27,324 bases of DNA from DATIXD01 sp035518875. GTDB taxonomy: Bacteria; Pseudomonadota; Gammaproteobacteria; Methylococcales; Methylococcaceae. A program made the translations under genes and the position numbers. The stretch spans positions 1 through 27,324 of the forward strand of contig DATIXD010000097.1 in the NCBI GenBank assembly GCA_035518875.1, in the 5' to 3' direction. Of this stretch, positions 6,977 to 14,679 are shown one piece after another (position 1 is the stretch's first letter; each line of letters begins with the position of its first letter). Under the pieces are notes generated by a model. The model did not search any database and was not told where the DNA came from. It worked only from the letters and a program-made list of their open reading frames with translations.

Positions 6977-8437
6977 TCAGGACTCGATGCGATTGTATTT
7001 GTCTTCGAAGCGCACGATGTCGTCCTCGCCCAAGTAGCTGCCGGACTGCACTTCGATGATTTCCAGCGGAATGACACCCGGATTTTCCAGGCGGTGCTGT
7101 ATCCCTAGGGGGATGAAGGTCGATTCGTTTTCGCCGAGGAGAAAGGATTCCTCGCCTCGGCTTACCCGGGCCGTGCCCTTGACGACGATCCAGTGCTCGG
7201 CGCGGTGATGATGCATCTGCAACGACAGCGTTGCGCCCGGCTTGATGGTCAGCCGCTTGACCTGATAGCGCGGGCCGTGGTCGATCCCCTCGTAATCGCC
7301 CCAGGGACGATGCACCTTGGCGTGATATACATGTTCCTGCCGGGATGACTGCTTCAAATGCTCGGTAATGGCCTTGACGTCCTGCGCCTTGTCCTTATGC
7401 GCGACCAGAACAGCGTCCGTGGTCTCGATGATCACCAGATCGGTCACGCCCACCGCCGCCAGGAAGCGGCTCTGAGCATACAATAGCGAATTTTTGGAGT
7501 CTTTGGCGTAGACGTCGCCTAATCTCACGTTGCCGTCGCCATCCTGCGGCCTGATATCGCTGAGCGCTGACCAGGAACCCAGGTCCGACCAGCCCACGTC
7601 CAACGACAAGACCACGGCCACTGAACTTCTGGGTTGTTTGACGAGCTTTTCCATGACTGCGTAGTCGATGGAATCGCTGGGGCAACTTTCGAGACGACCC
7701 TTTTCGATGCGGACGAAATCGCCGTCGCTTTTGGAATGAACCAGTGCATCCCTGCAAATTTCGGCGATGTCCGGACGCTGCGAGCCGATTTGCTCAAGCC
7801 AGACGGAAGCCCGCATGACGAACAGGCCGCTATTCCAGAGATATTTCCCCGAGGCGATATAGCCCGCGGCTTTGGTGGCGTCGGGTTTTTCCACGAAACT
7901 GTCGAGTTCGAAAGCGCCATCGCCAATTCCAGGTCCCTTGAGGATATAGCCGTAACCCGTCTCGGGTTTGGTCGGTACGATGCCGAAAGTCACCATGGCG
8001 CCATCCGCCGCCCGGCACACAGCCCCCAGCACGCGCTGCCGAAAGCCCTCCACATCCTCGATATGGTGATCGGAGGGCATCACGACCAGTACTGGATCGT
8101 CGCCCTGCTCCACCGCATGAGCAGCCGCCAGGGTCAAGGCCGGAGCGGTATTCCGTCCGACCGGTTCCAAAATGATGCTGCTTTGTTCGAACCCCATCTG
8201 GCGGAGCTGCTCTGCAACCAGGAAACGATGTAGTTCGTTACAGACTACCAGGGGAGAGCCGAGTTCGAACCGGGCGGGATCGAGCTTCATGCCCTCGATT
8301 CGGGCCACCGTTTGCTGAAACAGGGTCTTATCGCCGCTGAAGGACAAAAATTGTTTGGGGTAGGCTTCCCTGGAGTAAGGCCACAGGCGCGTGCCAGATC
8401 CACCGGATAAAATTACAGGCTGGACGGTGATTGTCAT
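6977..8437 (-). CDS. Mannose-1-phosphate guanylyltransferase / mannose-6-phosphate isomerase
   Basis: This 486-aa bifunctional enzyme makes GDP-mannose for exopolysaccharide or LPS. The N-terminal nucleotidyltransferase domain opens with VILSGGSGTRLWPYSREAYP (GGSGTRLWP at 12-20) and has LVVMPSDHHI and the FVEKP motif. The C-terminal cupin isomerase domain has VHRPWGDYE, SLQMHHHRAEHWIVVKGTA and FIPLGIQHRLENPG. The length and two-domain order match the AlgA/ManC/XanB type. I leave the symbol open because these are not distinguishable here. The ATG at 8437 has a recognisable promoter upstream (8499-8527). The gene is probably transcribed on its own, after the Kdo transferase gene waaA. Confidence 0.95.
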   Translation of the reverse strand: MTITVQPVILSGGSGTRLWPYSREAYPKQFLSFSGDKTLFQQTVARIEGMKLDPARFELGSPLVVCNELHRFLVAEQLRQMGFEQSSIILEPVGRNTAPALTLAAAHAVEQGDDPVLVVMPSDHHIEDVEGFRQRVLGAVCRAADGAMVTFGIVPTKPETGYGYILKGPGIGDGAFELDSFVEKPDATKAAGYIASGKYLWNSGLFVMRASVWLEQIGSQRPDIAEICRDALVHSKSDGDFVRIEKGRLESCPSDSIDYAVMEKLVKQPRSSVAVVLSLDVGWSDLGSWSALSDIRPQDGDGNVRLGDVYAKDSKNSLLYAQSRFLAAVGVTDLVIIETTDAVLVAHKDKAQDVKAITEHLKQSSRQEHVYHAKVHRPWGDYEGIDHGPRYQVKRLTIKPGATLSLQMHHHRAEHWIVVKGTARVSRGEESFLLGENESTFIPLGIQHRLENPGVIPLEIIEVQSGSYLGEDDIVRFEDKYNRIES

Positions 8438-8498
8438 GTTCCGAAGATACTCACTGCATTATGAGGGAGTGACAAGAGAAATCCCGCGCACGATTGGC

Positions 8499-8527
8499 AG
8501 TATAGCCGAGCGGCTAATTTGAGCCAA
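8499..8527 (-). promoter_or_regulatory. Sigma-70-type promoter for the GDP-mannose gene
   Basis: On the minus strand TTGGCT (8522-8527) and TATACT (8499-8504) are separated by exactly 17 bases. They match the -35 and -10 consensus at 4/6 and 5/6. This would give a leader of about 55 bases. The -35 lies inside the loop of the inverted repeat at 8507-8540. Confidence 0.6.
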
Positions 8528-8540
8528 CGCGGGCCGCTCG
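8507..8540 (-). terminator. Inverted repeat after waaA, overlapping the next promoter
   Basis: CGAGCGGC (8507-8514) and GCCGCTCG (8533-8540) are perfect 8-base arms around an 18-base loop, two bases after the waaA stop. It could end waaA transcription, though it has no T-run. It could also be an operator, because it spans the -35 and spacer of the downstream promoter. Confidence 0.4.
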
Positions 8541-8542
8541 TG

Positions 8543-9814
8543 TCACGCCTGGCTCCCTACCAATAGGTCCGCCAGCAGGCTTTCCACTCGCCCCAACGCA
8601 CCGCGTCCCGACTCGACGAACAGCCGGCCTTTTCCAGCCATCTCGCCCCGCAACCCGGCGTTTTCCAACAATTTGGCAACCCAGTGGGCCAGCTCTTCCG
8701 CATCCGCAATCTGCGCTGCGCCACCCGCTTCTCGTAGCCTGAGGCCCGCTTCCTCGAAATTGCGCATGTACGGGCCGAACAGTACGGGCAACCCGGCCAG
8801 TGCCGGCTCCAGGACATTGTGCCCGCCGACCGGAACGAGGCTGCCGCCGACGAAGGCGATGTCCCCGGCCGCATAAAACGTCCGCAACTCGCCCATCGTA
8901 TCAAGGATAAAAACATCCGCTCCGGCACAGGGAACGCCTTCGGTTCGACGCACGACGGTAAGACTTCGATTTCGGCAAAGTGTGGCGGCCTTGTCGAAGC
9001 GTTCGGGATGACGCGGTACGAGCATGAGCAGCAACTCGGGGTACAGGCGACGAACCTGTTCGAACGCGCGCAGCACCTCGGCCTCCTCACCCTCATGGGT
9101 GCTGGCAGCGATCCAGACCGGCCTCGCGCCGAAGCATTCCGTCCGAATCGCGGCAGCGCGAGAGAACAAATCCTCCGGCAATTCCAGGTCGAATTTGATA
9201 TTGCCGCTGATCACGACGGTTTCCGGCTTCGCCCCGATGGCGATGAAACGTTCAGCGTCTGAGCTGGTTTGCGCCGCGATCCTGTTCACCGGTGTCAGGC
9301 TTTGTCCGGCTAGCGAACGCAGACGTGCGTAACCGTGCGCCGATCGATCGGATAGACGCGCGTTAACGATTGCCAAAGGGATGCCCCGTGCGCCGCAGGC
9401 CCGGTAGAGGTTGGGCCAGATTTCGGTCTCCATCACCACCGCCAGCACCGGCCGGTAATGATCCAAGAAGCGTGCTACGCAATCTGGCAAGTCATAGGGC
9501 AGATATACGTGCCGCACCGATTCGCCCAATACCTCACGAACGCGCGCAGAGCCCGTCGGCGTGGTGGTGGTCACCAGGATGGGGTGGTGTGGAAATCGCC
9601 GGCCCAAGGCGCGGACCAGCGGAAAAGCCGCCTCGGCTTCACCGACCGAAACGGCGTGAAACCAAAGAACTCCATTTGCTGGCGTACTGGAATAGAGTGC
9701 GAAACGTTCCCCCCAGCGCCGGCGGTAAGCCGGCGCCTTGCAGCTGCGCCACGCCAGACGCGCCAGGATGAGAGGTGTCAGCCCATAAAAAAGGGCGGTA
9801 TAGATTAACCGCAC
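8543..9814 (-). CDS. waaA: 3-deoxy-D-manno-octulosonic acid (Kdo) transferase
   Basis: This 423-aa inner-membrane-associated glycosyltransferase adds Kdo to lipid A precursor. The start is a GTG (MRLIYTALFYGLTPLILARL), giving the usual short N-terminal membrane anchor. The family motifs are GVLWFHAVSVGEAEAAFPL (acceptor side), VTTTTPTGSARV, VVMETEIWPNLY, and in the C-terminal Rossmann fold FVGGSLVPVGGHNVLEPALA, which binds CMP-Kdo. It lies 99 bases after rplI and may be partly co-transcribed with the ribosomal operon. Length and motifs are normal for the family. Confidence 0.95.
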   Translation of the reverse strand: MRLIYTALFYGLTPLILARLAWRSCKAPAYRRRWGERFALYSSTPANGVLWFHAVSVGEAEAAFPLVRALGRRFPHHPILVTTTTPTGSARVREVLGESVRHVYLPYDLPDCVARFLDHYRPVLAVVMETEIWPNLYRACGARGIPLAIVNARLSDRSAHGYARLRSLAGQSLTPVNRIAAQTSSDAERFIAIGAKPETVVISGNIKFDLELPEDLFSRAAAIRTECFGARPVWIAASTHEGEEAEVLRAFEQVRRLYPELLLMLVPRHPERFDKAATLCRNRSLTVVRRTEGVPCAGADVFILDTMGELRTFYAAGDIAFVGGSLVPVGGHNVLEPALAGLPVLFGPYMRNFEEAGLRLREAGGAAQIADAEELAHWVAKLLENAGLRGEMAGKGRLFVESGRGALGRVESLLADLLVGSQA

Positions 9815-9822
9815 GCGCCGCT

Positions 9823-9863
9823 ATCGACCGATTAAAGAATCAAACCACTCGGGAGCGGTCGAT
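9823..9863. repeat. Inverted repeat between rplI and waaA
   Basis: ATCGACCG (9823-9830) and CGGTCGAT (9856-9863) are perfect 8-base arms separated by 25 bases, just before the GTG start of waaA on the minus strand. It may be an attenuating or processing hairpin at the end of the ribosomal operon. There is no T-run. Confidence 0.35.
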
Positions 9864-9913
9864 GATTTATGCCGAAGGCGCGCCGCGGTTAAGGACAGGA
9901 ACAAGGGAACCCA

Positions 9914-10360
9914 TCATTCCGGAACGACTTTCACGGCAACTGTGGCAATGAGATCGCTGTGGATCTGCAACTTGATTTCATAATCGCCGACATGGCGAAT
10001 GGGGCCCGTCGGTAGCCGCACTTCATGTTTATGCAGTTCGACGCCAGCGGCCGTTACCGCATCGGCGATATCCTTGGTACCCACGGAGCCATACAAACGG
10101 CCCTCATCGCCCGCCTTTTGTTTGATCGTGACACTGAGCTGACCGAACGCTGCACTGCGGGCCTGGGCAGCGTCCATCTCCGCGGCCGCCTTTTTCTCCA
10201 GCTCCGCACGCCGTTGCTCGAATTCGGCCAGCTTTTCGGCCGTCGCCGCAACCGCCTTGCGCTGCGGAATCAGATAGTTACGCCCATAGCCAGGGCGAAC
10301 GCTGACTTTGTCGCCAAGGTTGCCCAGGTTTGCAATTTTCTCAAGAAGGATGATATCCAT
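9914..10360 (-). CDS. rplI: 50S ribosomal protein L9
   Basis: This 148-aa protein binds 23S rRNA at the base of the L1 stalk. MDIILLEKIANLGNLGDKVSVRPGYGRNYLIP carries the L9 signature GxxGDxVxVxxGYxRNxLxP. A long charged connecting helix (about 41-75) follows, then the C-terminal domain (GRLYGSVGTKDIADAV). It is the last ribosomal gene of the rpsF-rpsR-DUF2232-rplI operon. The ATG at 10360 has AGGCAC upstream. Confidence 0.97.
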   Translation of the reverse strand: MDIILLEKIANLGNLGDKVSVRPGYGRNYLIPQRKAVAATAEKLAEFEQRRAELEKKAAAEMDAAQARSAAFGQLSVTIKQKAGDEGRLYGSVGTKDIADAVTAAGVELHKHEVRLPTGPIRHVGDYEIKLQIHSDLIATVAVKVVPE

Positions 10361-10417
10361 GGTTGTGCCTCAATCGTTTCCGAAACTTTTTAGAAATAAT
10401 CAAAAAAACGCCACCGC

Positions 10418-11323
10418 TCAAGCCTGCGGCATCCGTCTGCGCCAGTTCAGCCATATATCGCTCAAGCCGAGCAAGGCCACAGGAAGGAGAATGTGCGGGA
10501 TGATAAACGCCGCGATATAAATACCCACCAACCAGAATTTTTTTGCGCGGCCGGTAGCCAGCAGTGCATGCAGGATCGCAAAGCCACCGACCAGGAAAAG
10601 GGCGAAAAACAGCAGGTTAATGTTCCAGGCGATTTCTGCAATGCTTCCGACGCCCGCCAAAGCCGCCGCGAGCGAACCCAGGCCGAGATATGCGACCGCG
10701 CGGTGCAGCCGCAAGTTCACAAACTCCGCGCGAAATCCGCCCGGATTGAACAGCGTGGCCTGCCACCAGCGGGCGATCAGGAGACCCAAGATCAGACTCA
10801 TGACTGAACCGGCCGCCGCGATACCGCTCATGTAATGGGCGAAAAACCCCACGCTTTGCGCCACCTGGTCGGGATCGAATCCCGGAGGAGCCCGCTCCAA
10901 CATTGGCTGAATCAGTCGTTGGAGGTTCTCCTGCCACATCTGTGCCGGCTCCCGCACCAGCAGATAAATCCCCATCACGGCCAGAATGCCCAGTCCCAGG
11001 GCGCCTTCCAGCGCCAGCGCCAGCTGCCCGCTTTCACGCAGCAGAGTCGCCGTCAGCCAGATCGGCAACCATAACAACAGGCCATAGAGGATCGTCAGAT
11101 ATACGTTGCCGGTGAATCCCGTGCCTAACACGCCCACGGCCAGCGCCGACAAGCCCAGAACCCAGGCGCTTTCCGCCGCACCTTTGCGCAGAGCCACCAA
11201 GGCCAGGGCCGCGGAACTGAACAGGCTGACCAGCGGAATCAGCAGCGAGACAAGCCCTAGTCCGGCGACGGCAATGACGGCCGCTGCTCTGCCCCGCATG
11301 ATAAAAGCAGCCAAAGACCTCAT
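10418..11323 (-). CDS. DUF2232 (YybS-like) membrane protein
   Basis: This 301-aa integral membrane protein sits between rpsR and rplI, the place where DUF2232 proteins occur in many Gammaproteobacteria. The start ATG at 11323 (MRSLAAFIMRGRAAAVIAVAG) is preferred over a longer open frame to 11584, because that extension would overlap rpsR and encodes a non-membrane, arginine-rich sequence. About eight hydrophobic segments are visible, for example VIAVAGLGLVSLLIPLVSLF, YLTILYGLLLWLPIWL, and LLFFALFLVGGFAILHAL near the end. The role is not known; a general cell-envelope function is only inferred. Confidence 0.9.
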   Translation of the reverse strand: MRSLAAFIMRGRAAAVIAVAGLGLVSLLIPLVSLFSSAALALVALRKGAAESAWVLGLSALAVGVLGTGFTGNVYLTILYGLLLWLPIWLTATLLRESGQLALALEGALGLGILAVMGIYLLVREPAQMWQENLQRLIQPMLERAPPGFDPDQVAQSVGFFAHYMSGIAAAGSVMSLILGLLIARWWQATLFNPGGFRAEFVNLRLHRAVAYLGLGSLAAALAGVGSIAEIAWNINLLFFALFLVGGFAILHALLATGRAKKFWLVGIYIAAFIIPHILLPVALLGLSDIWLNWRRRMPQA

Positions 11324-11382
11324 GACACCCCGCTGTCCTCCCGCGGCCACCCCCACAAACCGGGGGGCCGCCTTATGCCACC

Positions 11383-11613
11383 TTATTGGGAGTGAGAATC
11401 GCAGAACGGCAGCAGCGCCAGGAAGCGCGCCCGCTTGATTGCGGTGGCGAGCTGTCGCTGGTATTTCGCTTTCGTACCGGTCACGCGGCTGGGAACGATT
11501 TTCCCGGTTTCCGAAATATACTCGCGTAGGGTGTCCAGATCCTTGTAATCGATCTCCTTGACGCCCTCGGCGGTAAAACGGCAATATTTTCTGCGCTTGA
11601 ATTGACGAACCAT
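11383..11613 (-). CDS. rpsR: 30S ribosomal protein S18
   Basis: This 76-aa protein (MVRQFKRRKYCRFTAEGVKEIDYKD...) has the S18 core IDYKDLDTLREYISETGKI and PSRVTGTKAKYQRQLATAIK. S18 pairs with S6 on the 30S platform. It lies 52 bases after rpsF in the usual order. The tail LALLPFCDSHSQ is typical in length for proteobacteria. Confidence 0.98.
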   Translation of the reverse strand: MVRQFKRRKYCRFTAEGVKEIDYKDLDTLREYISETGKIVPSRVTGTKAKYQRQLATAIKRARFLALLPFCDSHSQ

Positions 11614-11665
11614 CTGTTGAATCTCTCGATAAAATTGGGATGAGCGATGACTAGCCGCTTGCGGC

Positions 11666-12094
11666 TCACGCTAATTCTTCGACGTCGCTCGAAGCTTCGG
11701 CCAATTGCTCCGAACTCTCGGAAACTTCAGCATCTTCGGTATCGTCCTCGGATCGCTCCGCTTCAGCCTCTCCGTGACCGGATTTCGCCAGGTGCGACGC
11801 TTCGGTGATCGCTTCGTCACGAAGGATCGTCAGGCTGCGCAGGACCGCGTCGTTGAAGCGGAAGCTGCTCTCCAGCTCGTCCAGAGTCGGTTGGTCGCAC
11901 TGGATGTTCATCAGCACATAATGCGCCTTGTGCACTTTATTGATGGGATAGGCCAACTGGCGCCGCCCCCAATCTTCCAGACGATGAACCGTGCCGGAAG
12001 CGGATTCGATTATAGAACGGTAGCGCTCGACCATGGCCGGCACCTGGGCGCTCTGGTCCGGGTGGACCAAAAAAACGATTTCATAATGACGCAT
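11666..12094 (-). CDS. rpsF: 30S ribosomal protein S6
   Basis: This 142-aa protein begins MRHYEIVFLVHPDQSAQVPAM and contains the conserved RLEDWGRRQLAYPINKVHKAHYVLMN section, folded as a ferredoxin-like domain. From about residue 105 there is an acidic tail rich in Glu and Ser (EAEAERSEDDTEDAEVSES). Such tails are the usual target for RimK glutamylation in E. coli, although this one does not end in Glu-Glu. It is first gene of the operon, with TAAGGAG before ATG 12094 and a promoter about 85 bases upstream. Confidence 0.98.
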   Translation of the reverse strand: MRHYEIVFLVHPDQSAQVPAMVERYRSIIESASGTVHRLEDWGRRQLAYPINKVHKAHYVLMNIQCDQPTLDELESSFRFNDAVLRSLTILRDEAITEASHLAKSGHGEAEAERSEDDTEDAEVSESSEQLAEASSDVEELA

Positions 12095-12120
12095 GATTGC
12101 TCCTTACGGTTTGTACAGCC

Positions 12121-12163
12121 TTCGGCCGGAAGCCGAAAGCAAGGAGTGGCAGCCAGAGCTGCC
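12121..12163 (-). promoter_or_regulatory. Structured rpsF leader, possible S6:S18 autoregulatory element
   Basis: The mRNA leader between the promoter and rpsF can fold into two consecutive hairpins. One has GGCAGC/GCTGCC arms (12158-12163 with 12148-12153). The other has TTCGGC/GCCGAA arms (12132-12137 with 12121-12126) with TTCCG in the loop, just before the ribosome-binding site. Bacterial rpsF leaders commonly bind the S6:S18 complex through a CCG-containing element. I see CCG here but cannot confirm the exact bulge architecture. Confidence 0.35.
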
Positions 12164-12178
12164 GCCTAAAAACCGCGA

Positions 12179-12207
12179 ACTATACTAAACCGCGGCAGCC
12201 GAAACAA
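12179..12207 (-). promoter_or_regulatory. Sigma-70-type promoter for rpsF-rpsR-DUF2232-rplI
   Basis: On the minus strand TTGTTT (12202-12207) and TATAGT (12179-12184) are spaced by 17 bases. The predicted transcript starts near 12172, giving a leader of about 80 bases. The neighbouring run 12208-12314 toward smbP holds nothing else I can support. Confidence 0.65.
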
Positions 12208-12314
12208 GCTCTAATCTTGCCGAAGGTTGAGCCTGTCAATCGACCAAGCGAAATTACGCGAACAGGCCAAAGCGCCGGCAGAATCCCCGTCCTAGGCATG
12301 GCCTGAACCTTCTC

Positions 12315-12352
12315 TTGACATCCACGTGCCCGGCAAAAATACTGTACCGGGC
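12315..12352 (+). promoter_or_regulatory. smbP promoter with inverted repeat around the -10 box
   Basis: A perfect TTGACA -35 (12315-12320) is followed after 17 bases by AATACT (12338-12343). GCCCGG (12328-12333) and CCGGGC (12347-12352) are 6-base inverted arms placed symmetrically around the -10. A dimeric regulator bound here would block or remodel the promoter, which is plausible for a metal-binding protein gene (inference). Confidence 0.6.
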
Positions 12353-12406
12353 CCCTATTTTACGGGCTGCTCATTTACCACAACTAAACAGATAAAGAGG
12401 TTTGCC

Positions 12407-12736
12407 ATGAAGAAGATTCTGATAGCCCTTGCGAGCGCCCTGTTACTAGCCGGCTCCCTCGCGCTCGCCGAGACCGAACACACCCTGCAAGCCCTGCAGC
12501 ACGCCAGCGCCGCCGTCACGCACGGCGCGGCCGGCCACGCTTCGGTTCTGGTCGAACATGCCGAAGCCGCCCTAACCCACGCGGAAGCGGCGCAAAAGGC
12601 TGAGCCCAACCCGCACATGGCGGAAGCCATTACCCACCTGAAGGCCGCTATTGAACACGGCAAAATGGGCCACGCCGATATCGCTACAGAACACGCGGAG
12701 CAAGCCCTTCAGCATATCAAGCTGGCCGGCAGATAA
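12407..12736 (+). CDS. smbP: Small His-rich metal-binding protein SmbP
   Basis: This 109-aa protein has a Sec signal peptide (MKKILIALASALLLAGSLALA, probable cleavage before ETEH). The mature part of about 88 residues has twelve histidines at helix-like spacing. It is an internal duplication: HASAAVTHGAAGHASVLVEH resembles HLKAAIEHGKMGHADIATEH. This matches SmbP, a periplasmic four-helix protein described in Nitrosomonas europaea that binds copper and other divalent metals. In a methanotroph it fits copper buffering for pMMO (inference). ATG 12407 has AGAGG six bases upstream. An in-frame upstream start at 12326 would spoil the signal peptide. The gene has its own promoter and terminator. Confidence 0.9.
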   Translation: MKKILIALASALLLAGSLALAETEHTLQALQHASAAVTHGAAGHASVLVEHAEAALTHAEAAQKAEPNPHMAEAITHLKAAIEHGKMGHADIATEHAEQALQHIKLAGR

Positions 12737-12758
12737 TCCGACCTTTCGTCACAGCATA

Positions 12759-12785
12759 ACGGACGGCTTGCGCCGTCCGTTTTAT
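12759..12785 (+). terminator. Intrinsic terminator of smbP
   Basis: ACGGACGGC (12759-12767) and GCCGTCCGT (12772-12780) form a perfect 9-bp stem with a 4-base loop, followed by a short T-run (TTTTAT). It lies 23 bases after the smbP stop. Confidence 0.85.
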
Positions 12786-12862
12786 GTTCTGAGCGCCTCG
12801 GCGAGCGATCGCGCAGAACAGCGCTCCTCCCGCATTGCCGCTTCGTCCGCCGCCGACACTGC

Positions 12863-13749
12863 ATGAGCGACCCATTCACGTCATTGCTTACCCGAGACGA
12901 AATGCTCCTGCAACGCCTGGAAAGGCTCCTGCCCAACGCTCCCGCCGAACCGGACTGGCACACTGCCATCGCCTTCCGCTGGCGCGGCACCGCGATCAAC
13001 CAGAGCGCCTGCGCGCATCGCTCATCCCAAAACATTGAAGCTGGCCGATATCCGATGCATAGATCGGCAAAAGACCATCATTGACCGCAACAGCCGTCCG
13101 TTTATTCGAGGTAGGCCTGCGAACAATGTGCTGCTGTGGGGTGCACGCGGCACCGGCAAATCCTCGCTGATCAAAGCCCTGCTGAATGAATATGCAGCCT
13201 CAGGACTGCGGATGATCGAGGTCGATCGCCAGCATCTGGCCGAATTGCCGGATCTCCTCGAATTGCTGGAAACGCGAGAGGAAAAATTCATCCTGTAAAG
13301 CGACGACTTTCTTTTGGATCGGACGACGGCAGCTATAAAACCCTGAAAGCTGTGATGGAAGGTTTCGCTCAGCGGGCTGGCGAGCAACACGCTGATCTAT
13401 GCCACTTCAAATTGTCGGCGCCTGCTCCCGGAATTCCAATGCGAAAATCAGGAAGCTCCTTATTACGAAGGTGAACACCTTCAACGCGAAATCCACCGGG
13501 GGGACAGCGTCGAGGAGAAAACATCACTGTCCGAACGTTTGGGACTCTGGCTTTCCTTTCACCTGTTCACCCAAATACCTCGAGATCGTGCATTACTCGC
13601 TGGAAAAGCTGGACAGCTTGCCGACAGACTTCGAAAAGGTACGGGAGGAAGCATTGCACTTCGCGTTGGCGCGGGGCTCGCGCAGTGGCCGCGTGGCTCG
13701 GCAATTCGCGCGGGATTGGTCGGGGCGGTCGAAACTGCGAGAAGCTTGA
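12863..13749 (+). pseudogene. DUF815 AAA-type ATPase, multiply frameshifted
   Basis: Pieces of one DUF815 ATP-binding protein lie in order but in changing frames. They are MSDPFTSLLTRDEMLLQRLE and EPDWHTAIAFRWRG (frame 2 from 12863), then LKLADIRCIDRQKTIIDRN and LLWGARGTGKSSLIKALLNE with the Walker A (frame 0, ending in TAA at 13296-13298). Next come DGSYKTLKAVMEG (frame 2, from 13325), NTLIYATSNCRRLLPEF and SERLGLWLSF (frame 0, from 13377), and YLEIVHYSLEKLDSL to ARGSRSGRVARQFARDWSG (frame 1, from about 13570). That is at least four frameshifts plus a stop, with some short losses at the joints. No full product is possible. The N-terminal 87-codon ATPase fragment could still be translated but would lack most of the domain. 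Confidence 0.85.
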
Positions 13750-13808
13750 AATCTGAATCGCACAATATCCAGGCTATCATCAACCCCCAAATCCGACCGT
13801 TTCTAAAA

Positions 13809-14033
13809 TCATCCCGGCATAGCGTGACCTTTAGATGGGGGTTCCGAAGCCCTTCCCGATACCCGGACTACCGAAATGACGGCCATTGGGAAGGGCTCCA
13901 GATTTTTATGCTTGGCTTTTCGCTTGTAGCGAGTGCGATCATGAAATACGATTGCCCGGTTGACCTTATGTGCATGCCGGGCGACCGGACTTCGCAGCCT
14001 GCCGGTAGGCGGTGATTTAGATTTGCCACTCAT
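13809..14033 (-). CDS. Small basic hypothetical protein
   Basis: This 74-aa frame starts at ATG 14033 with a weak AGAGAA upstream. Residues 16-45 (PVARHAHKVNRAIVFHDRTR, then YKRKAKHK) are strongly basic and conserved-looking. They remind me of a family of about 55-75-aa uncharacterised gammaproteobacterial proteins with the pattern 'NPVAKxAxxxNRxxVFxDRxxYxRKxKHK'. The YKRKxKH part also recalls the C-terminal region of the ribosome-rescue factor ArfA, but the rest does not match. A nucleic-acid or ribosome-binding role is only a guess. The frame is open further upstream to 14270, but that part looks noncoding. Confidence rests on my memory of the pattern. Confidence 0.5.
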   Translation of the reverse strand: MSGKSKSPPTGRLRSPVARHAHKVNRAIVFHDRTRYKRKAKHKNLEPFPMAVISVVRVSGRASEPPSKGHAMPG

Positions 14034-14361
14034 AGACGTTCTCTTCTTCGCTAATTGAAAAAATTCAACGGCGCTGATTATCAGCTCGTTAACGTCGTGC
14101 CCACGCGGAAGTCGCGGAAACCTCACGACAATATGCCCGCATTTCACGTCGCTGTGCCGCCAAGCGACAGTAAACCAAACATAGAAGCGAGAATTTGCGG
14201 CTCTGCATAATGGTGGATAAAGGGCAAAAAAACGTAGCTGCAATCGGTTGGCGGAGATACCGGATTGCATACGGAAACAGTGGAACCAACAGACCGGTTA
14301 GTCATCGCCCCCACTTGATGCTGTGGGGGCGAAGATATCTAGCCCGGGACTTTTCTTCTCC
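14034..14361. other. Intergenic region between the small basic protein gene and the H-NS gene
   Basis: About 330 bases carry no gene I can support. Open frames on the minus strand (up to 14270 or 14289) show no recognisable protein. The only clear element is the hairpin at 14305-14332. Confidence 0.5.
14305..14332 (-). terminator. GC-rich hairpin downstream of the H-NS gene
   Basis: TCGCCCCCAC (14305-14314) and GTGGGGGCGA (14323-14332) form a perfect 10-bp stem with an 8-base loop, about 30 bases past the H-NS stop on the minus strand. There is no U-run on that side, so it may stop transcription weakly or protect the 3' end. Confidence 0.55.
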
Positions 14362-14679
14362 TTAAATCTCGAATTCCTCTAGACGGCGTCCCTGCTCCAG
14401 AAGTTCCCGCAGCCATTTTGGCTTCATGCCGCGCCCCGTCCACTTGTCCGATGGATTGGCCGGGTTGTGGTATTTCACCGGAACCCGACTGCCTTTTCTA
14501 GCCGCAGCTTTGGTTGCCTCGGTTATTTCAACATTGACGCCAATCGAGACCGCCAACTCCTTGATTTGCGCGATAACCTCCTTACGCTTGCTCTCTTGTT
14601 TGTCCTTAAGCGCCTTGCGCGCATTCTCGATCATCGCGGCCAATTCGGCCTCGGAAAGTTCAGCCAAGTTACTTTTCAT
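14362..14679 (-). CDS. H-NS family nucleoid-associated protein
   Basis: This 105-aa protein has an N-terminal coiled-coil oligomerisation part (about 1-50, LAELSEAELAAMIENARKAL and KRKEVIAQIKELAVSIG). A linker follows, then the C-terminal DNA-binding domain KYHNPANPSDKWTGRGMKPK (about 70-90), with the AT-hook-like TGRGMKPKW loop. It silences AT-rich and horizontally acquired DNA in related bacteria. The length is a little shorter than E. coli H-NS. The ATG at 14679 has AAGAGGTAG upstream, and a TATAAT box lies about 50 bases before it. Confidence 0.93.
   Translation of the reverse strand: MKSNLAELSEAELAAMIENARKALKDKQESKRKEVIAQIKELAVSIGVNVEITEATKAAARKGSRVPVKYHNPANPSDKWTGRGMKPKWLRELLEQGRRLEEFEI

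Noticed and set aside
14053..14289. Longer N-terminal extensions of the small basic protein or a separate minus-strand gene
   Set aside because: The amino-acid pattern upstream of 14033 looks noncoding, and the basic core starts cleanly at ATG 14033.
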